This document shows, piece after piece, positions 44,863 through 54,483 of a stretch of 64,000 bases of DNA (its first letter is position 1; every line of letters starts with the position of its first letter). Below the pieces are notes generated by a model, which made no database searches, had not been told where the DNA came from, and saw only the letters and a list, made by a program, of their open reading frames with translations. This stretch comes from an uncultured Thermoguttaceae bacterium (lineage in GTDB: Bacteria > Planctomycetota > Planctomycetia > Pirellulales > Thermoguttaceae). A program made the position numbers and the translations under genes. Location of the stretch: the NCBI GenBank assembly GCA_938042245.1, contig CALIRO010000001.1:1-64000 (forward strand), given 5' to 3'.

Positions 44863-47295
44863 ATGCAGCGGCAGATGCAAATGATGCCCACGCGGATTGC
44901 CCGTAGGGGGCCGAAGTCCATCTGGAGCCTTTGCATTGCCGGTCTGGCAGTGGGCTGGGCTTGCTGGGCTGTGCCTCTTGCCGGCTTGGCAGCGGTAGTC
45001 ATCATGGAGGATGGACGGATAATTAGTGGCAAATTAGGGCCGCCGATTCCTACGGTGGGCAATATTGCCCGGACTGCCTCCCAAACGGATGTGGGGGGGA
45101 TGATTTTGTTTTTGGATGATGATCTGCGGCGGATTTTCATCCCCAGACGCCAAGTGCGGGAAATCCGCCCGGATGAATCAGGCCCTGTGGAAGAAAAGTT
45201 TCGCATTTGGCAGCGTGCGGTTCGGGGGGGGCCAACGGTGCAAAGCGTTGGTCCGATTCTGCGGGTTCAGCCTTTTGACGAATATGGCCGACGCATTTTG
45301 AGCATGGCCACTGCTCGGGGGCCGGTGGACATTATTCAAGGTATTACCGAACTTACGCCCCGCTGGGCCAAAGTGGAAGGTTTGACCCATGCCTGGGACA
45401 TGCGCATTGCCACCTCCACAATCCCTCAGGAGACCCTGGCCAAAATCTTGGCCAAACAGATCGACCCGAAAAATCCGGAACATCGGAAGCGACTGGCTCG
45501 CTTCTATTTGCAGGCCGAGCGCTATGAAGAGGCCATCCGGGAGTTGCAAGCTCTGCTTCAGGATCATCCAGAGGACCCACCGCTTCGGACGCAGGTGGAG
45601 GGGGCAATCCGGGAGCTTCGGCAGATGGCGGCCCGTCGGCTTTTAGAAGAACTCAAATTACGCCGCCAGGCCGGCCAACATCAATTGGTCATGCAACTGC
45701 TCCAGAAATTCCCCTCCGAAGGGGTGGCAGGCGAAATCCTCCAAGAGGTCCGAGAAATCCTCCAAGACTACCAACAACAGCTTGCTGTTCGAGAGGAGGT
45801 GATTCAGCTTTTAGATCGCCTCTTTGCCCAGCTCCAACAACCGAATCAATATCGCCCTCAGCTTCAGCCGGTTTTGGAAGAGATCCGCCGAGAATTAAAC
45901 CTCAATACCCTAGGCCGGCTGACGCCCTTCCGCCAGCTAGCTTCTGAGGCTAAGTTACAGCCGGAGGAAAAACTTGCCTTGGCCATCAGTGGCTGGCTCA
46001 TGGGGGCCGACGGCGCACTGACCCGTTTGCCCATCGCCCTGTCGGTCTATGAAGTACGGAACCTGGTCCAGCAGTATTTGATCGAACCCCTGAAGCCCCA
46101 GCGGGAGCAGATCTTGGAACAATTGCGTCGGCAAGAGGGGGCCACGCCGGAGCGGGTTGCTAGGCTGTTGGCTCATATGAAACCTCCCCTCCCTACCCAG
46201 CCGATCGAAGGAAAACCCGGCTATTACGTCTTAGAGGTACCTAGCGTGGGCCAGGAACCGGCGGTGCGCTATTATGTGCAACTTCCGCCGGAATATGATC
46301 CGTATCGTCGGTATCCGACGATCCTGACGTTGCGCGGTGCCGGCACCACCGCCGAACTTCAGGTGGATTGGTGGGCAGGTCAATGGGAACAAGGAGGTTG
46401 GCGCAGTGGGCAGGCGGCTCGACATGGCTATATTGTCATTGCCCCGGATTGGCCCGCCCAACATCAAAACCAATACCAATATTCGCTCCGCGAACATGCG
46501 GCGGTCTTACAAACGCTGCGCGATGCCTGCCGACGATTTTCGATTGATACCGATCGGGTCTTTTTAACCGGTCATTCCATGGGCGGCGATGCTGCCTGGG
46601 ACATTGGCCTGGCCCATCCGGATCTGTGGGCGGGGGTAATTCCCATTGTAGCCCAGGCAGACAAATATATTGCCTTTTATTCGGAAAATGCCGCCCTGGT
46701 CCCTTTGTATTTCGTTGGCGGCGAACTGGACCCTGGCAAAATGGCTGCCAACGCCCGAGATCTGGATCGGTATCTGAACCGGGGTTATAACACCACGCTG
46801 GTGGAGTATCTGGGCCGAGGGCATGAGGACTTTTACGACGAGATATTGCGGCTTTTTGATTGGATGGGCCGGTTACGCCGGAACTTCTTTCCCAAGGAGT
46901 TTGCGGCGGTGTCGATGCGGCCTTGGGATAATTTTTTCTGGTGGGTGGAATTGGAGGGGTATCCGGCCCGGTCGATGGTGGAACCCAGCCAGTGGCCTCC
47001 GCCCAGTGGGTATCGGCCCATCAAGACCGAAGCCAGCCTCAGCCCCAATAATGGGGTCCGGGTACAGGCCCGTTCGGGGCGAATCACCGTCTGGCTAGCG
47101 CCGGAGATGGTGGATTTCCAAAAGCAGATCGTGGTGGTGGTCAATGGGGTTCGGGCCAATCCGCCCAACCGAATCCTTCAACCGGACTTGACTGTCATGC
47201 TCGAAGACGCTCGGTTGCGGGCGGATCGGCAGCATCCGTTCTGGGCTAAGTTGACCGTCCCGACCGGACGGGTCTTGGACACCGGCGTCCGATAG
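44863..47295 (+). CDS. Exported alpha/beta hydrolase with helical repeat region
   Basis: An 810-residue protein. A signal segment (SIWSLCIAGLAVGWACWAVPLAGLA) is followed by a small beta region (VVIMEDGRIISGKLGPP). A long helical TPR-like part comes next (about 190-430, with AERYEEAIRELQALLQDHPED). The C-terminal half, from about 445, is an alpha/beta hydrolase of the esterase/PHB-depolymerase type. The nucleophile elbow is GHSMGGDAAWDIG, the acid candidate is in FVGGELDPGKM and the histidine in YLGRGHEDFYDEI. An exported serine hydrolase for an ester or peptide is likely; the substrate is unknown. The start is uncertain: ATG 44863 has GGAG upstream, ATG 44833 is also in frame. Confidence 0.82.
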   Translation: MQRQMQMMPTRIARRGPKSIWSLCIAGLAVGWACWAVPLAGLAAVVIMEDGRIISGKLGPPIPTVGNIARTASQTDVGGMILFLDDDLRRIFIPRRQVREIRPDESGPVEEKFRIWQRAVRGGPTVQSVGPILRVQPFDEYGRRILSMATARGPVDIIQGITELTPRWAKVEGLTHAWDMRIATSTIPQETLAKILAKQIDPKNPEHRKRLARFYLQAERYEEAIRELQALLQDHPEDPPLRTQVEGAIRELRQMAARRLLEELKLRRQAGQHQLVMQLLQKFPSEGVAGEILQEVREILQDYQQQLAVREEVIQLLDRLFAQLQQPNQYRPQLQPVLEEIRRELNLNTLGRLTPFRQLASEAKLQPEEKLALAISGWLMGADGALTRLPIALSVYEVRNLVQQYLIEPLKPQREQILEQLRRQEGATPERVARLLAHMKPPLPTQPIEGKPGYYVLEVPSVGQEPAVRYYVQLPPEYDPYRRYPTILTLRGAGTTAELQVDWWAGQWEQGGWRSGQAARHGYIVIAPDWPAQHQNQYQYSLREHAAVLQTLRDACRRFSIDTDRVFLTGHSMGGDAAWDIGLAHPDLWAGVIPIVAQADKYIAFYSENAALVPLYFVGGELDPGKMAANARDLDRYLNRGYNTTLVEYLGRGHEDFYDEILRLFDWMGRLRRNFFPKEFAAVSMRPWDNFFWWVELEGYPARSMVEPSQWPPPSGYRPIKTEASLSPNNGVRVQARSGRITVWLAPEMVDFQKQIVVVVNGVRANPPNRILQPDLTVMLEDARLRADRQHPFWAKLTVPTGRVLDTGVR

Positions 47296-47377
47296 TCCCC
47301 CTTTTGCTGCTGCCCGAAACAAACTAGCATGGACAAAGCCTCTGGTCTGGCAACCCCTCGGGGAGGAGGCGATTTCG

Positions 47378-48655
47378 ATGTCCAGTTTACTGATCACTGG
47401 CGGGCGGGTCATCGATCCAAGCCAACAAATGGATCGCATTACCAACCTGTTAATCCAGGATGGTCGGATTGCCGCCTATGATGTCTCGGTGCACGAAGCG
47501 GAGCAGGTGCTGGATGCGACCGGCAAAATCGTCTGTCCGGGGCTGATCGACATGCATGTGCATCTTCGGGAGCCAGGCCAAGAAGAGGATGAGACGATTC
47601 AAACGGGTACAGCGGCCGCTCTGGCCGGTGGCTTTACCACAGTCGTCTGCGCGCCCAATACCGATCCGCCCATCGACACGCAAGGGGTGGTGGCCTTCAT
47701 TTACCACCAGGCTGCCAAAGCGGACCACTGCAACGTCTATGTGCTGGGCTGTGTCAGCAAGAACCGCCAGGGCAAGGAATTGGCGGAAATCGGTCAGTTA
47801 GTGGAAGCCGGTGCGGTCGGCTTTACCGATGACGGCAATCCGATTGCCGATGCCGAGCTGCTGCGCCAAGCCTTTCTCTATTGTCGCATGTTCGATAAGC
47901 CGGTGCTGGACCATGCCGAGGTGAAAGAGCTAACCGAAGGGGGAGTGATGCATGAAGGTTTAGTATCGCTGGTGCTTGGCCTTCCCGGCATGCCCTCGGC
48001 CAGCGAAGAGGTGATGATCGCCCGGGATATTGCTCTGGCCGAAGCTACCGGCGGCCGATTGCATCTAATGCATCTGACTACGGCCAACGGGCTGGAGATC
48101 CTCCGGCGGGCCAAACGCCGAGGCGTCCAGGTTACCTGTGAAGTTACCCCCCATCATCTGACTCTTACCGACGAGGCGATGCGCAGCTTTGATCCGAATT
48201 ACAAAGTCAATCCGCCCCTGCGAGGCCCTGAACACGTGGAAGCCTTGATCGCCGGCCTCCAAGACGGCACCATCGACGTCATCGCCAGCGATCACGCACC
48301 CCATGCCCCCGAAAAAAAGATGCAGGAGATCGACCAGGCGCCGTTTGGCGTCATTGGCCTGGAGACCACCCTGGGCGTGATCGCCACCCGACTGATCGAA
48401 CCTGGCCTTCTGGACTGGCCCACCGTAATCGAAAAGATGACTATTAACCCAGCTCGTATCCTCGGCCTACCCAAAGGGACCCTGGCCATCGGCGCCGATG
48501 CCGATGTAACCATCATCGATCCGGAAGCCCGTTGGACGGTCGATCCCCAGCAATTTCGCTCCAAAAGCTCCAATACCCCCTTTGCTGGTTGGCAACTTAA
48601 AGGCCGGGCTGTCGCTACGATCGTCGCCGGACGGATCAAATATACCTGGCCATAA
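47378..48655 (+). CDS. pyrC: Dihydroorotase
   Basis: A 425-residue class I dihydroorotase, which cyclises carbamoyl aspartate to dihydroorotate in pyrimidine synthesis. Metal and substrate motifs are GLIDMHVHLREPG, CAPNTDPPID, GFTDDGNPI, PHHLTLTD and IASDHAPH; NPARILGLPKGTLAIGADAD is the standard C-terminal signature. A usual HCED motif reads HAEV here, a modest deviation. GGAGG lies about 9 bases before the ATG. No other pyr gene is adjacent. Confidence 0.96.
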   Translation: MSSLLITGGRVIDPSQQMDRITNLLIQDGRIAAYDVSVHEAEQVLDATGKIVCPGLIDMHVHLREPGQEEDETIQTGTAAALAGGFTTVVCAPNTDPPIDTQGVVAFIYHQAAKADHCNVYVLGCVSKNRQGKELAEIGQLVEAGAVGFTDDGNPIADAELLRQAFLYCRMFDKPVLDHAEVKELTEGGVMHEGLVSLVLGLPGMPSASEEVMIARDIALAEATGGRLHLMHLTTANGLEILRRAKRRGVQVTCEVTPHHLTLTDEAMRSFDPNYKVNPPLRGPEHVEALIAGLQDGTIDVIASDHAPHAPEKKMQEIDQAPFGVIGLETTLGVIATRLIEPGLLDWPTVIEKMTINPARILGLPKGTLAIGADADVTIIDPEARWTVDPQQFRSKSSNTPFAGWQLKGRAVATIVAGRIKYTWP

Positions 48656-48737
48656 ACAGGTATTCGAACACTTCAGCCGAGTGAAGTAGGTTGCTGTTTT
48701 CTGGGAAAAACCCCTACCCTGCCTCAGTACCTAGGGG

Positions 48738-49316
48738 CTACGGTTTTGCTTTTGGCGGAGCAGCTTCTGGCGGAATCGGCACGGTGCGCAGAGGGAGCAC
48801 TTTTTTGGTCCGCGGCAACTCCAAGAAAAGTCCTGCGGTTTGGCCGTCGCTGCCCAGCACACAAACGGCCGAACCGTCTCGGTCCACTGCATTGACCACT
48901 CCGTGGCCAGCGGCCGACCGAAGCTGCACCAACGGGTTTCCCTCCCCAGAGAGGATTTCCAGAATGCCAGTGTCCGAAGCAGGTTCCACGCTGGCTACCA
49001 GAACCGGTTTTCCTTGGCGATTATAAAGGATCAAGTGTCCTCCATGGACGAACTGCCCGCTCAAGCTGGCTCGAACCGTTCCGTCGGAAGCCATGATGCT
49101 TAGGTCGTTTGTCTCCAGCAGGGCGCCTTGAATTCGGTTGGCTTTTAGCTTCGGTACAATAAGCTGGGCTGCCACCGCCGCTTGTTCCACCTGCAACGTC
49201 TCTACAGCCAAGCTCCGCGCCCGCATCAGCGAAGCCGGCCAAAATTTATCCCGAACCGCAATTCCTAACGCCAAAATCAGCAGAGGATAGACCGTCCAAC
49301 GTTCTCGGCTTGTCAT
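48738..49316 (-). CDS. Planctomycete envelope protein of unknown function
   Basis: A 192-residue protein. A signal anchor (WTVYPLLILALGIAVRD) precedes a helical stretch (RARSLAVETLQVEQAAVAAQL). About 100 residues of short repeating strands follow, of the form G-x-hydrophobic-x-x-x-D-x-x-G (SIMASDGTVRASLSG, HLILYNRQGKPVLVAS, VVNAVDRDGSAVCVLGSD), and a Pro-rich tail. The repeats suggest a beta-helix or beta-sheet structure. No function is recognised. TAGGAG lies about 10 bases before the chosen ATG. The neighbouring rightward gene begins 157 bases away, so promoters are divergent. Confidence 0.72.
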   Translation of the reverse strand: MTSRERWTVYPLLILALGIAVRDKFWPASLMRARSLAVETLQVEQAAVAAQLIVPKLKANRIQGALLETNDLSIMASDGTVRASLSGQFVHGGHLILYNRQGKPVLVASVEPASDTGILEILSGEGNPLVQLRSAAGHGVVNAVDRDGSAVCVLGSDGQTAGLFLELPRTKKVLPLRTVPIPPEAAPPKAKP

Positions 49317-49473
49317 GGGGGAGCGGCTCCTATAGAGCAAGCGAAAAGGAAAAGCAGGAAAATAGAACCGTTCTGACTGAGCTTGCCAATTGACACCATC
49401 CGGTTCCTGGGATATTATAGCGACGACACGTTTGGCCAACACCGGTCCCCTGGCTTACTGGGAGCAAACAATC

Positions 49474-51087
49474 ATGGGCGAACCGATTCTGCCACAGCCC
49501 TGCCCGTTCCAAGAGGCAGGCCCTCAAGAGCCGATTTCAAAAGTGGGTTGCTGCGGCTGTGTAGCACCGAAGGCGAGTATGCTGGGAGACAGGGGCTTTT
49601 CCCGGCGAGAGTTTCTCGGCGTCGCTGGGTTCGCCGGTGCTGTGGGATTGGCCGGGGGGCCGCTTTCGGCAGAACAACCAACCCCCTTGGCCTCGGACCG
49701 GCTTCGGGTCCAACCGATCAAACGTCCGCTCCGCGTCCAGCCGGTCTTCAATTGCCATCCTTACCAACGGAAAGAGCAAACCAGTTGGCGGACCACCGGC
49801 GCCATCATGGACGAAGCAGACATCCAGCAAGAGGAGGCCCATATTCGGAAGGATTTAGCGGAGCTAGGCCAAAAGGCGGAATTCCCGCTGGAAATCTTGC
49901 CGTTGGTGCGGGTAGAAACGGTCGAACAGGCGCAAGCGGCAGCCCAAGGGGATTTTGATGTGATGCTGATTTATGCGGCACGCCGGAATGTGCCGGTCTT
50001 GGAGGCCCTAGCCCGGCCCGAACGATGGAACCTGATGTTTGTTCGACACCAAAGCGGCCCCCTCTATTACATGTACATCGGCGCCCATGTGCATTATCTG
50101 CGCAAACGCCGAGACTTCTTTGCCGAACCGGCCATGACGATCCACGACGTGGTGGTCGATGATTACCAGGAGCTCTTATGGCGGCTTCGGGCATTGTATG
50201 GGCTAAAAAACACCCTGGGCAAGAAGTTTGTCTGTGTAGGTGGCCCGGCCGGTTGGGGGGCTGACGGCAAACAAGCGCCAGAAATCGCCGCCAAAAACTG
50301 GAAATTTGAATATGTTACCGTTCCTTACGACGACCTGGGCCGCCGGATCGAAGCCGCCCTAAAGGACCCAAAACGCCTCCAAACCTGCCAGCACCTAGCC
50401 CGACAATACCTCCAACAGCCGAACGTCCACCTGGAAATCCCCCAAGAGTCTGTCCACCGAGCCTTTGTGCTGAACGAAGTGTTCCTAGACCTATTGGAAG
50501 AGGCCAAAACCGATGCGATCACCATCAATCTTTGCATGACGACGATCATGCCGGTATCCGGTACGACGGCCTGCCTGCCGCTAACGCTGCTTAACGACGG
50601 GGGGCTGTTAGCCTTTTGCGAATCGGACTTTGTGGCCATTCCGGCTGGGGTGCTGATGCGGTATATCGCTGATCGGCCAGCGTTTTTGTGCAATCCCTCT
50701 TGGCCGCACCAAGGGATGCTGACAGTCTCCCATTGCACGGCGCCCCGGCGGATGGACGGCAAACATTTAGAACCTCTCCGGCTGCTTACCCATTATGAAT
50801 CCGACTTTGGCGCAGCCACCAAGGTCGAAATGCGCAAAGGCCAGCCGGTTACTGTGGTCGATGCGGATTTTCAAGGCCGCCGCTGGCTGGGCTTCCAGGC
50901 CCGAATTCTGGATAGCCCCTTCTATCCGATCTGCCGAACCCAGCTGGACCTGGCCATCCAGGGCAATTGGCAACGCCTGCTGGAAGAGATTCGGGGCTTC
51001 CATTGGATCCTGATTTATGGAGAATATCTCACAGAAGCCGGTTATGCAGTCCGAAAAGCCGGCCTGGATTGGTTGGCCATCAGTTGA
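49474..51087 (+). CDS. Tat-exported fucose-isomerase-like protein
   Basis: A 537-residue protein with a twin-arginine signal, SRREFLGVAGFAGAVGLAGG, at about residues 43-62. The rest resembles the L-fucose isomerase family: an N-terminal Rossmann-like part (FDVMLIYAARRNVPVLEAL) and a C-terminal metal-binding part. The latter includes TINLCMTTIMPVSGTTACLP, LAFCESDFVAIPAGVLMRYI, VSHCTAPRRMDG and HYESDFGAATKVEM. Candidate metal ligands (Glu, Asp, His) are present. Planctomycetes have many Tat-exported members with unknown substrates. GGGAGC lies 9 bases before the ATG. The apt gene follows after 155 bases. Confidence 0.82.
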   Translation: MGEPILPQPCPFQEAGPQEPISKVGCCGCVAPKASMLGDRGFSRREFLGVAGFAGAVGLAGGPLSAEQPTPLASDRLRVQPIKRPLRVQPVFNCHPYQRKEQTSWRTTGAIMDEADIQQEEAHIRKDLAELGQKAEFPLEILPLVRVETVEQAQAAAQGDFDVMLIYAARRNVPVLEALARPERWNLMFVRHQSGPLYYMYIGAHVHYLRKRRDFFAEPAMTIHDVVVDDYQELLWRLRALYGLKNTLGKKFVCVGGPAGWGADGKQAPEIAAKNWKFEYVTVPYDDLGRRIEAALKDPKRLQTCQHLARQYLQQPNVHLEIPQESVHRAFVLNEVFLDLLEEAKTDAITINLCMTTIMPVSGTTACLPLTLLNDGGLLAFCESDFVAIPAGVLMRYIADRPAFLCNPSWPHQGMLTVSHCTAPRRMDGKHLEPLRLLTHYESDFGAATKVEMRKGQPVTVVDADFQGRRWLGFQARILDSPFYPICRTQLDLAIQGNWQRLLEEIRGFHWILIYGEYLTEAGYAVRKAGLDWLAIS

Positions 51088-51242
51088 AACCCTCCGCATA
51101 GACATGGATCCGGTCTGCAAGCTCCGGAATGATAAACAGATAAGCTATATTAGTCTTCTTTTTGGAAAGCTTTTGATGGGCTTGGTCCCGCCGGAAAAGG
51201 TTTCAACCGAGCCAAATGGATACCTCAGAGGAGAAGCCGACA

Positions 51243-51791
51243 GTGAGTCGAGGAACTGGGGAGGCCAGGCAGCCATTGGACCTGACCGCGTTTATCCGTT
51301 CGGTTCCGGATTTTCCCAAGCCGGGGATTTTATTCCGGGATATTACGCCGCTATTGCGATCGCCCGAAGCGTTTCAGGAGGCAGTTCATCGGCTGGCTGA
51401 GCCATTTCGGACAGCCGGCGTCCAGCTGGTAGCCGCCGTAGAGGCCCGGGGGTTTTTATTTGCTGCTCCGGTGGCCCTCCAACTGGGTGTAGGTGTAGTA
51501 CCGATCCGCAAAGCCGGCAAACTCCCCTGGAAAACCCTCTCCTGGACCTATCAACTGGAATATGGCACCGATACGCTCCAGATGCATGCCGACGCCATTG
51601 CGCCGGGCGAGCGGGTGCTGGTGCTAGACGATGTGCTGGCCACAGGCGGCACGGTCGAAGCCTGCTGCCGATTGATCGAACAGGCAGGCGGGCAGGTGGC
51701 CGGCTGCGCCTTTTTAGTGGAACTGTGCTCTCTGGCCGGGCGAAACCGCCTCCAACCCTATCCGGTGTTCAGCCTCATCCAATACGATTGA
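51243..51791 (+). CDS. apt: Adenine phosphoribosyltransferase
   Basis: A 182-residue Apt that salvages adenine to AMP using PRPP. The N-terminus [21 protein letters not shown] is highly typical. [19 protein letters not shown] holds the flexible-loop region, and the PRPP-binding motif is [16 protein letters not shown]. The GTG at 51243 has GAGGAG 9 bases upstream and gives the family start; an ATG at 51216 would add nine residues with a poorer site. The 3' end is partly duplicated just downstream. Confidence 0.96.
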   Translation: MSRGTGEARQPLDLTAFIRSVPDFPKPGILFRDITPLLRSPEAFQEAVHRLAEPFRTAGVQLVAAVEARGFLFAAPVALQLGVGVVPIRKAGKLPWKTLSWTYQLEYGTDTLQMHADAIAPGERVLVLDDVLATGGTVEACCRLIEQAGGQVAGCAFLVELCSLAGRNRLQPYPVFSLIQYD

Positions 51792-51884
51792 CCGCTGATC
51801 TTTTTCGGGCGCCTGCCGGTCTCTTGCCTGGCAGCGCCATCGGCATCATAGAGAGCATCCAATACGATGGATCTTTTTCGGGCG
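51776..51884 (+). repeat. Direct repeat duplicating the end of apt
   Basis: CATCCAATACGAT and ATCTTTTTCGGGCG occur at 51776-51811 and again at 51856-51884, 80 bases apart. The second copy lacks eight bases between the two blocks, including the stop codon context. Confidence 0.65.
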
Positions 51885-51994
51885 GCAGCCAGACGAGAGC
51901 CAGCGGGAGGGCTATTTTCTTTTCCACCTGATGCCATCCGAATGACGCTACGACCACCAGATGGTTCCGTGGTTCGAAGGGGAACCTGACTCGC

Positions 51995-52657
51995 CTATGG
52001 GGCCGCCGACGCAGCCGTTCCATCGGCTTTCAGATCTCCGGGGGAAACTTCCGGCAAGGGCACCAATTTGCCCGCTCGTAGTTCGCTGACCGAAATGGGG
52101 CGGATCGGCTCGGCGGCCGGGATAATAATTTCGACCCCGATCGGCAGCAGGTGGGGATCTGGCAGCAGGGAGCGGTTGGCCTGATAGATTTGGTCGGCCA
52201 AGGTGGCCGAACCAAGATAGCGTTCTGCCAGTTTTTCTAAGCTGTCGCCATCCACGAGCCGATGCCGCCGGACCGAAGGGCGATTGGCGGGGCGCAAAAG
52301 CGGAGCAAAAGTGCCCTCCGCCTGGGGAGAGGGAAAACGGGGCGGCAAAACCGGCGGAGACACACTTGAAACTTTTGCCATTTCCTGACTCCCCCCACCC
52401 ATAGAATGGTTGCCAGATTTGCCCCCATCTGTCTGAACGTTGCTCTGGTGCTGTTTCCCGATGCCAGGTAACAGCGGGTACCAGGAAACGCCGGAGGGGT
52501 ACACCCCAGAAGGGGGTGCCTCTTTCCGAAGGATCAACCGCCCGCTGCCAGCCGGAGCAAATCCAAACCCTTGGCCCGAGGGACGTACCAGCCAGGCTAG
52601 CCCTAGCCCGCCCACCAAAATGCTAAAGGCCAATAGTTTCCTCGCTCCGCTTCCCAT
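51995..52657 (-). CDS. LysM-domain membrane protein
   Basis: A 220-residue protein. A signal anchor (RKLLAFSILVGGLGLAWLV) is followed by a Gly/Ser/Pro-rich linker. One LysM domain is at about residues 130-182 (HRLVDGDSLEKLAERYLGSATLADQIYQANRSLL ... LPIGVEIIIP). LysM binds N-acetylglucosamine polymers such as peptidoglycan, so an inner-membrane wall-binding protein is likely. No enzyme domain is present. AGGAGAG lies about 9 bases before the ATG at 52657. Confidence 0.82.
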   Translation of the reverse strand: MGSGARKLLAFSILVGGLGLAWLVRPSGQGFGFAPAGSGRLILRKEAPPSGVYPSGVSWYPLLPGIGKQHQSNVQTDGGKSGNHSMGGGSQEMAKVSSVSPPVLPPRFPSPQAEGTFAPLLRPANRPSVRRHRLVDGDSLEKLAERYLGSATLADQIYQANRSLLPDPHLLPIGVEIIIPAAEPIRPISVSELRAGKLVPLPEVSPGDLKADGTAASAAP

Positions 52658-53372
52658 CGGACCGGCTCTCCTGAAATCCCATTTAATTGTAGCCGACAAC
52701 CAACCTACTGGTCTGCCCTAGACTTGCTACCGGCCTGAAGGAAAATTTGGGAAGCCGCTCGCCAAAGTACCGGATATACCAATCAAACCCAACCATACCA
52801 ACAGGGGCAACAATATCGAAAACACCGAATATATCAACAAGCACCAATCTTACCGAACTCCTTACGCCTCCACCCCCAAAACTTACTGAGGTCAGCCTGG
52901 CCAAAGTGCCGGACTGTTACCCTACGACCAAAAAGACCCCTTAAAAAGCCCCTCAATCCTCTGCAGACCCCCAGGCGCTTTTCCCCCCAGAAGCCGGGAA
53001 AGATAGGCGGCATATTATGTGGTCGATGCCCCCTGCGGAACCATCCGAGGCTCGCCGCTGCAGACGCCTCACAAAACCTCTTTCGGGCAGGACCAGAGCA
53101 GTCCGGATCGTCCGGGCAATACAGCCTGCAGAACCACCCTAAAACCCCTCTTGCACAGTACCCAAGCCGGGCAAAATGGGAAATAATAAAAGAAAAGGAA
53201 ACAGAAATCCTGCAGAGCACCTGGCACAGGATAGGACCAGGAGATTGGACTCCCTAGGGGAAACGACCTTTTTTCCCAACCCCTCTGGGAGAAATCCTCA
53301 AAACGCCAGCGGGTTTGCAGAATATCGGGTCGGACTCTCCAGCAACACCTGCTTGTAAAAGGAGGAGAACAC
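52658..53372. other. Divergent intergenic region, no gene seen
   Basis: Short A/C-rich runs at 52775-52860 and a repeated GCCAAAGT(A/G)CCGG at about 52762 and 52900. No RNA gene or promoter is convincing. Confidence 0.35.
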
Positions 53373-54188
53373 ATGAGCGGAAGGGAGGGGATGGTTCGGC
53401 TAGAGAGAAGTCGAAGCTGGCTCCGGCAGGGAGCTTGCTGCGGGGAGCAACCGGCGGAGCGAGCGACACGGGTTGGCTCCGTCGGTTGGCCGAATGCCTT
53501 GGCCTTGGTCTTTGCGGGGTTGGTTTGGGTGTTGGCCGGCCTCGGGAAACTAGCTCTGCACGGCGCTGAAGAAGAACCCCCTGTCATCAACCCCTTCGGT
53601 CCCAGGCCGAGCGACCGTGAAGAGGCCGTTCCCGGCTACGTAGAGACCTCCGACGGCAAAGTTTATCCGGGCCTAATCTACATGACCCGCGACAAACGCC
53701 TGAAACTCTACGACGAGCAGTTGCAGCGCCAGCGGGAAATTCCGCTCCGGGTGGTCAAACAGATCGACTGCCAAGTCAAAAAAGAGTGGATGGAGAAGGA
53801 ATGGCGGTTTAAGGAGTTGGCTCTGGACGAAAAAATGTACACAGGCCGGGAATACCCCGCCCGGGAATACCTCCATACGATTACCCTGCAAGACGGCCGC
53901 CAAATTACCGGACCATTGGCCGAAATCATCTACGTAAAACCCTACCTGCCTAAACCAGAACCTGGCTCCAAAACCTACCAACCGGATGTGGAACCGATGC
54001 GGTTTATCCTTTACAAACGCCATAAAGGAGACTTTGGCCAAAGTTTAAAGTCGCTTGTTTATGTCAAGTGTATTAAATTGGGAGAAGAGGCTCTGGAGGA
54101 GGGGCGCCGGAAGGCGGCTGGCCGTCCTACCAGCAGCTCCGCTTCCAAACAGACTCCTGCCACGAAGCAGCCTAAAGAGGAGCCGTAA
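53373..54188 (+). CDS. Planctomycete-specific exported protein of unknown function
   Basis: A 271-residue protein. A 40-residue basic leader precedes a hydrophobic segment (ALALVFAGLVWVLAGLGKLAL), and the mature part begins at about residue 65. Two related blocks each contain a strand-turn-strand: VETSDGKVYPGLIYMTRDKRLKLYD and TITLQDGRQITGPLAEIIYVKP. They resemble repeated short beta modules of the type seen in planctomycete hypothetical proteins. The C-terminus is a polar Lys/Ser/Glu tail. AAGGAGG lies 8 bases before the ATG. The VWA operon begins 295 bases downstream, so co-expression is possible. Confidence 0.72.
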   Translation: MSGREGMVRLERSRSWLRQGACCGEQPAERATRVGSVGWPNALALVFAGLVWVLAGLGKLALHGAEEEPPVINPFGPRPSDREEAVPGYVETSDGKVYPGLIYMTRDKRLKLYDEQLQRQREIPLRVVKQIDCQVKKEWMEKEWRFKELALDEKMYTGREYPAREYLHTITLQDGRQITGPLAEIIYVKPYLPKPEPGSKTYQPDVEPMRFILYKRHKGDFGQSLKSLVYVKCIKLGEEALEEGRRKAAGRPTSSSASKQTPATKQPKEEP

Positions 54189-54217
54189 CTGCGTTTGGTT
54201 TAGATAATCAAATGTCC

Positions 54218-54350
54218 TCTCCTCTCCCTGTTGCCGTCCTGGCGGCGTTTTGCGATGCGGCGGTCGGGAGAGGGGAGTGTCGCCTCTGCCCTTTGTGGGG
54301 AGAGGCCCAGCGGGTCATTGCAGCGGAAGCGGGGATCCAGAAAAAATCTG
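54218..54350. repeat. Dispersed GC-rich repeat
   Basis: Contains CCTCTCCCTG, CGGGAGAGGGGAGTG, TGTGGGGAGAGGCC and CGGAAGCGGGGATCCAG arms, members of the two repeat types described at 70-440. Confidence 0.5.
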
Positions 54351-54483
54351 GTTCCCTGCTTGCTAAGGGTGACATGCCGGGAGAGGCAGGTTTTGCGCAC
54401 ATGCCACCAACCAGTGGGTACTGGCAGCAATTGGAGCGAATCAGGAGAAGTTTTCCTCTCCGGCTTCAGGGGAGGTTCCGCCT

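Noticed and set aside
44421-44906. Frame of about 160 codons upstream of the alpha/beta hydrolase
   Set aside because: TTG start without a ribosome binding site, overlaps the next gene, no domain.
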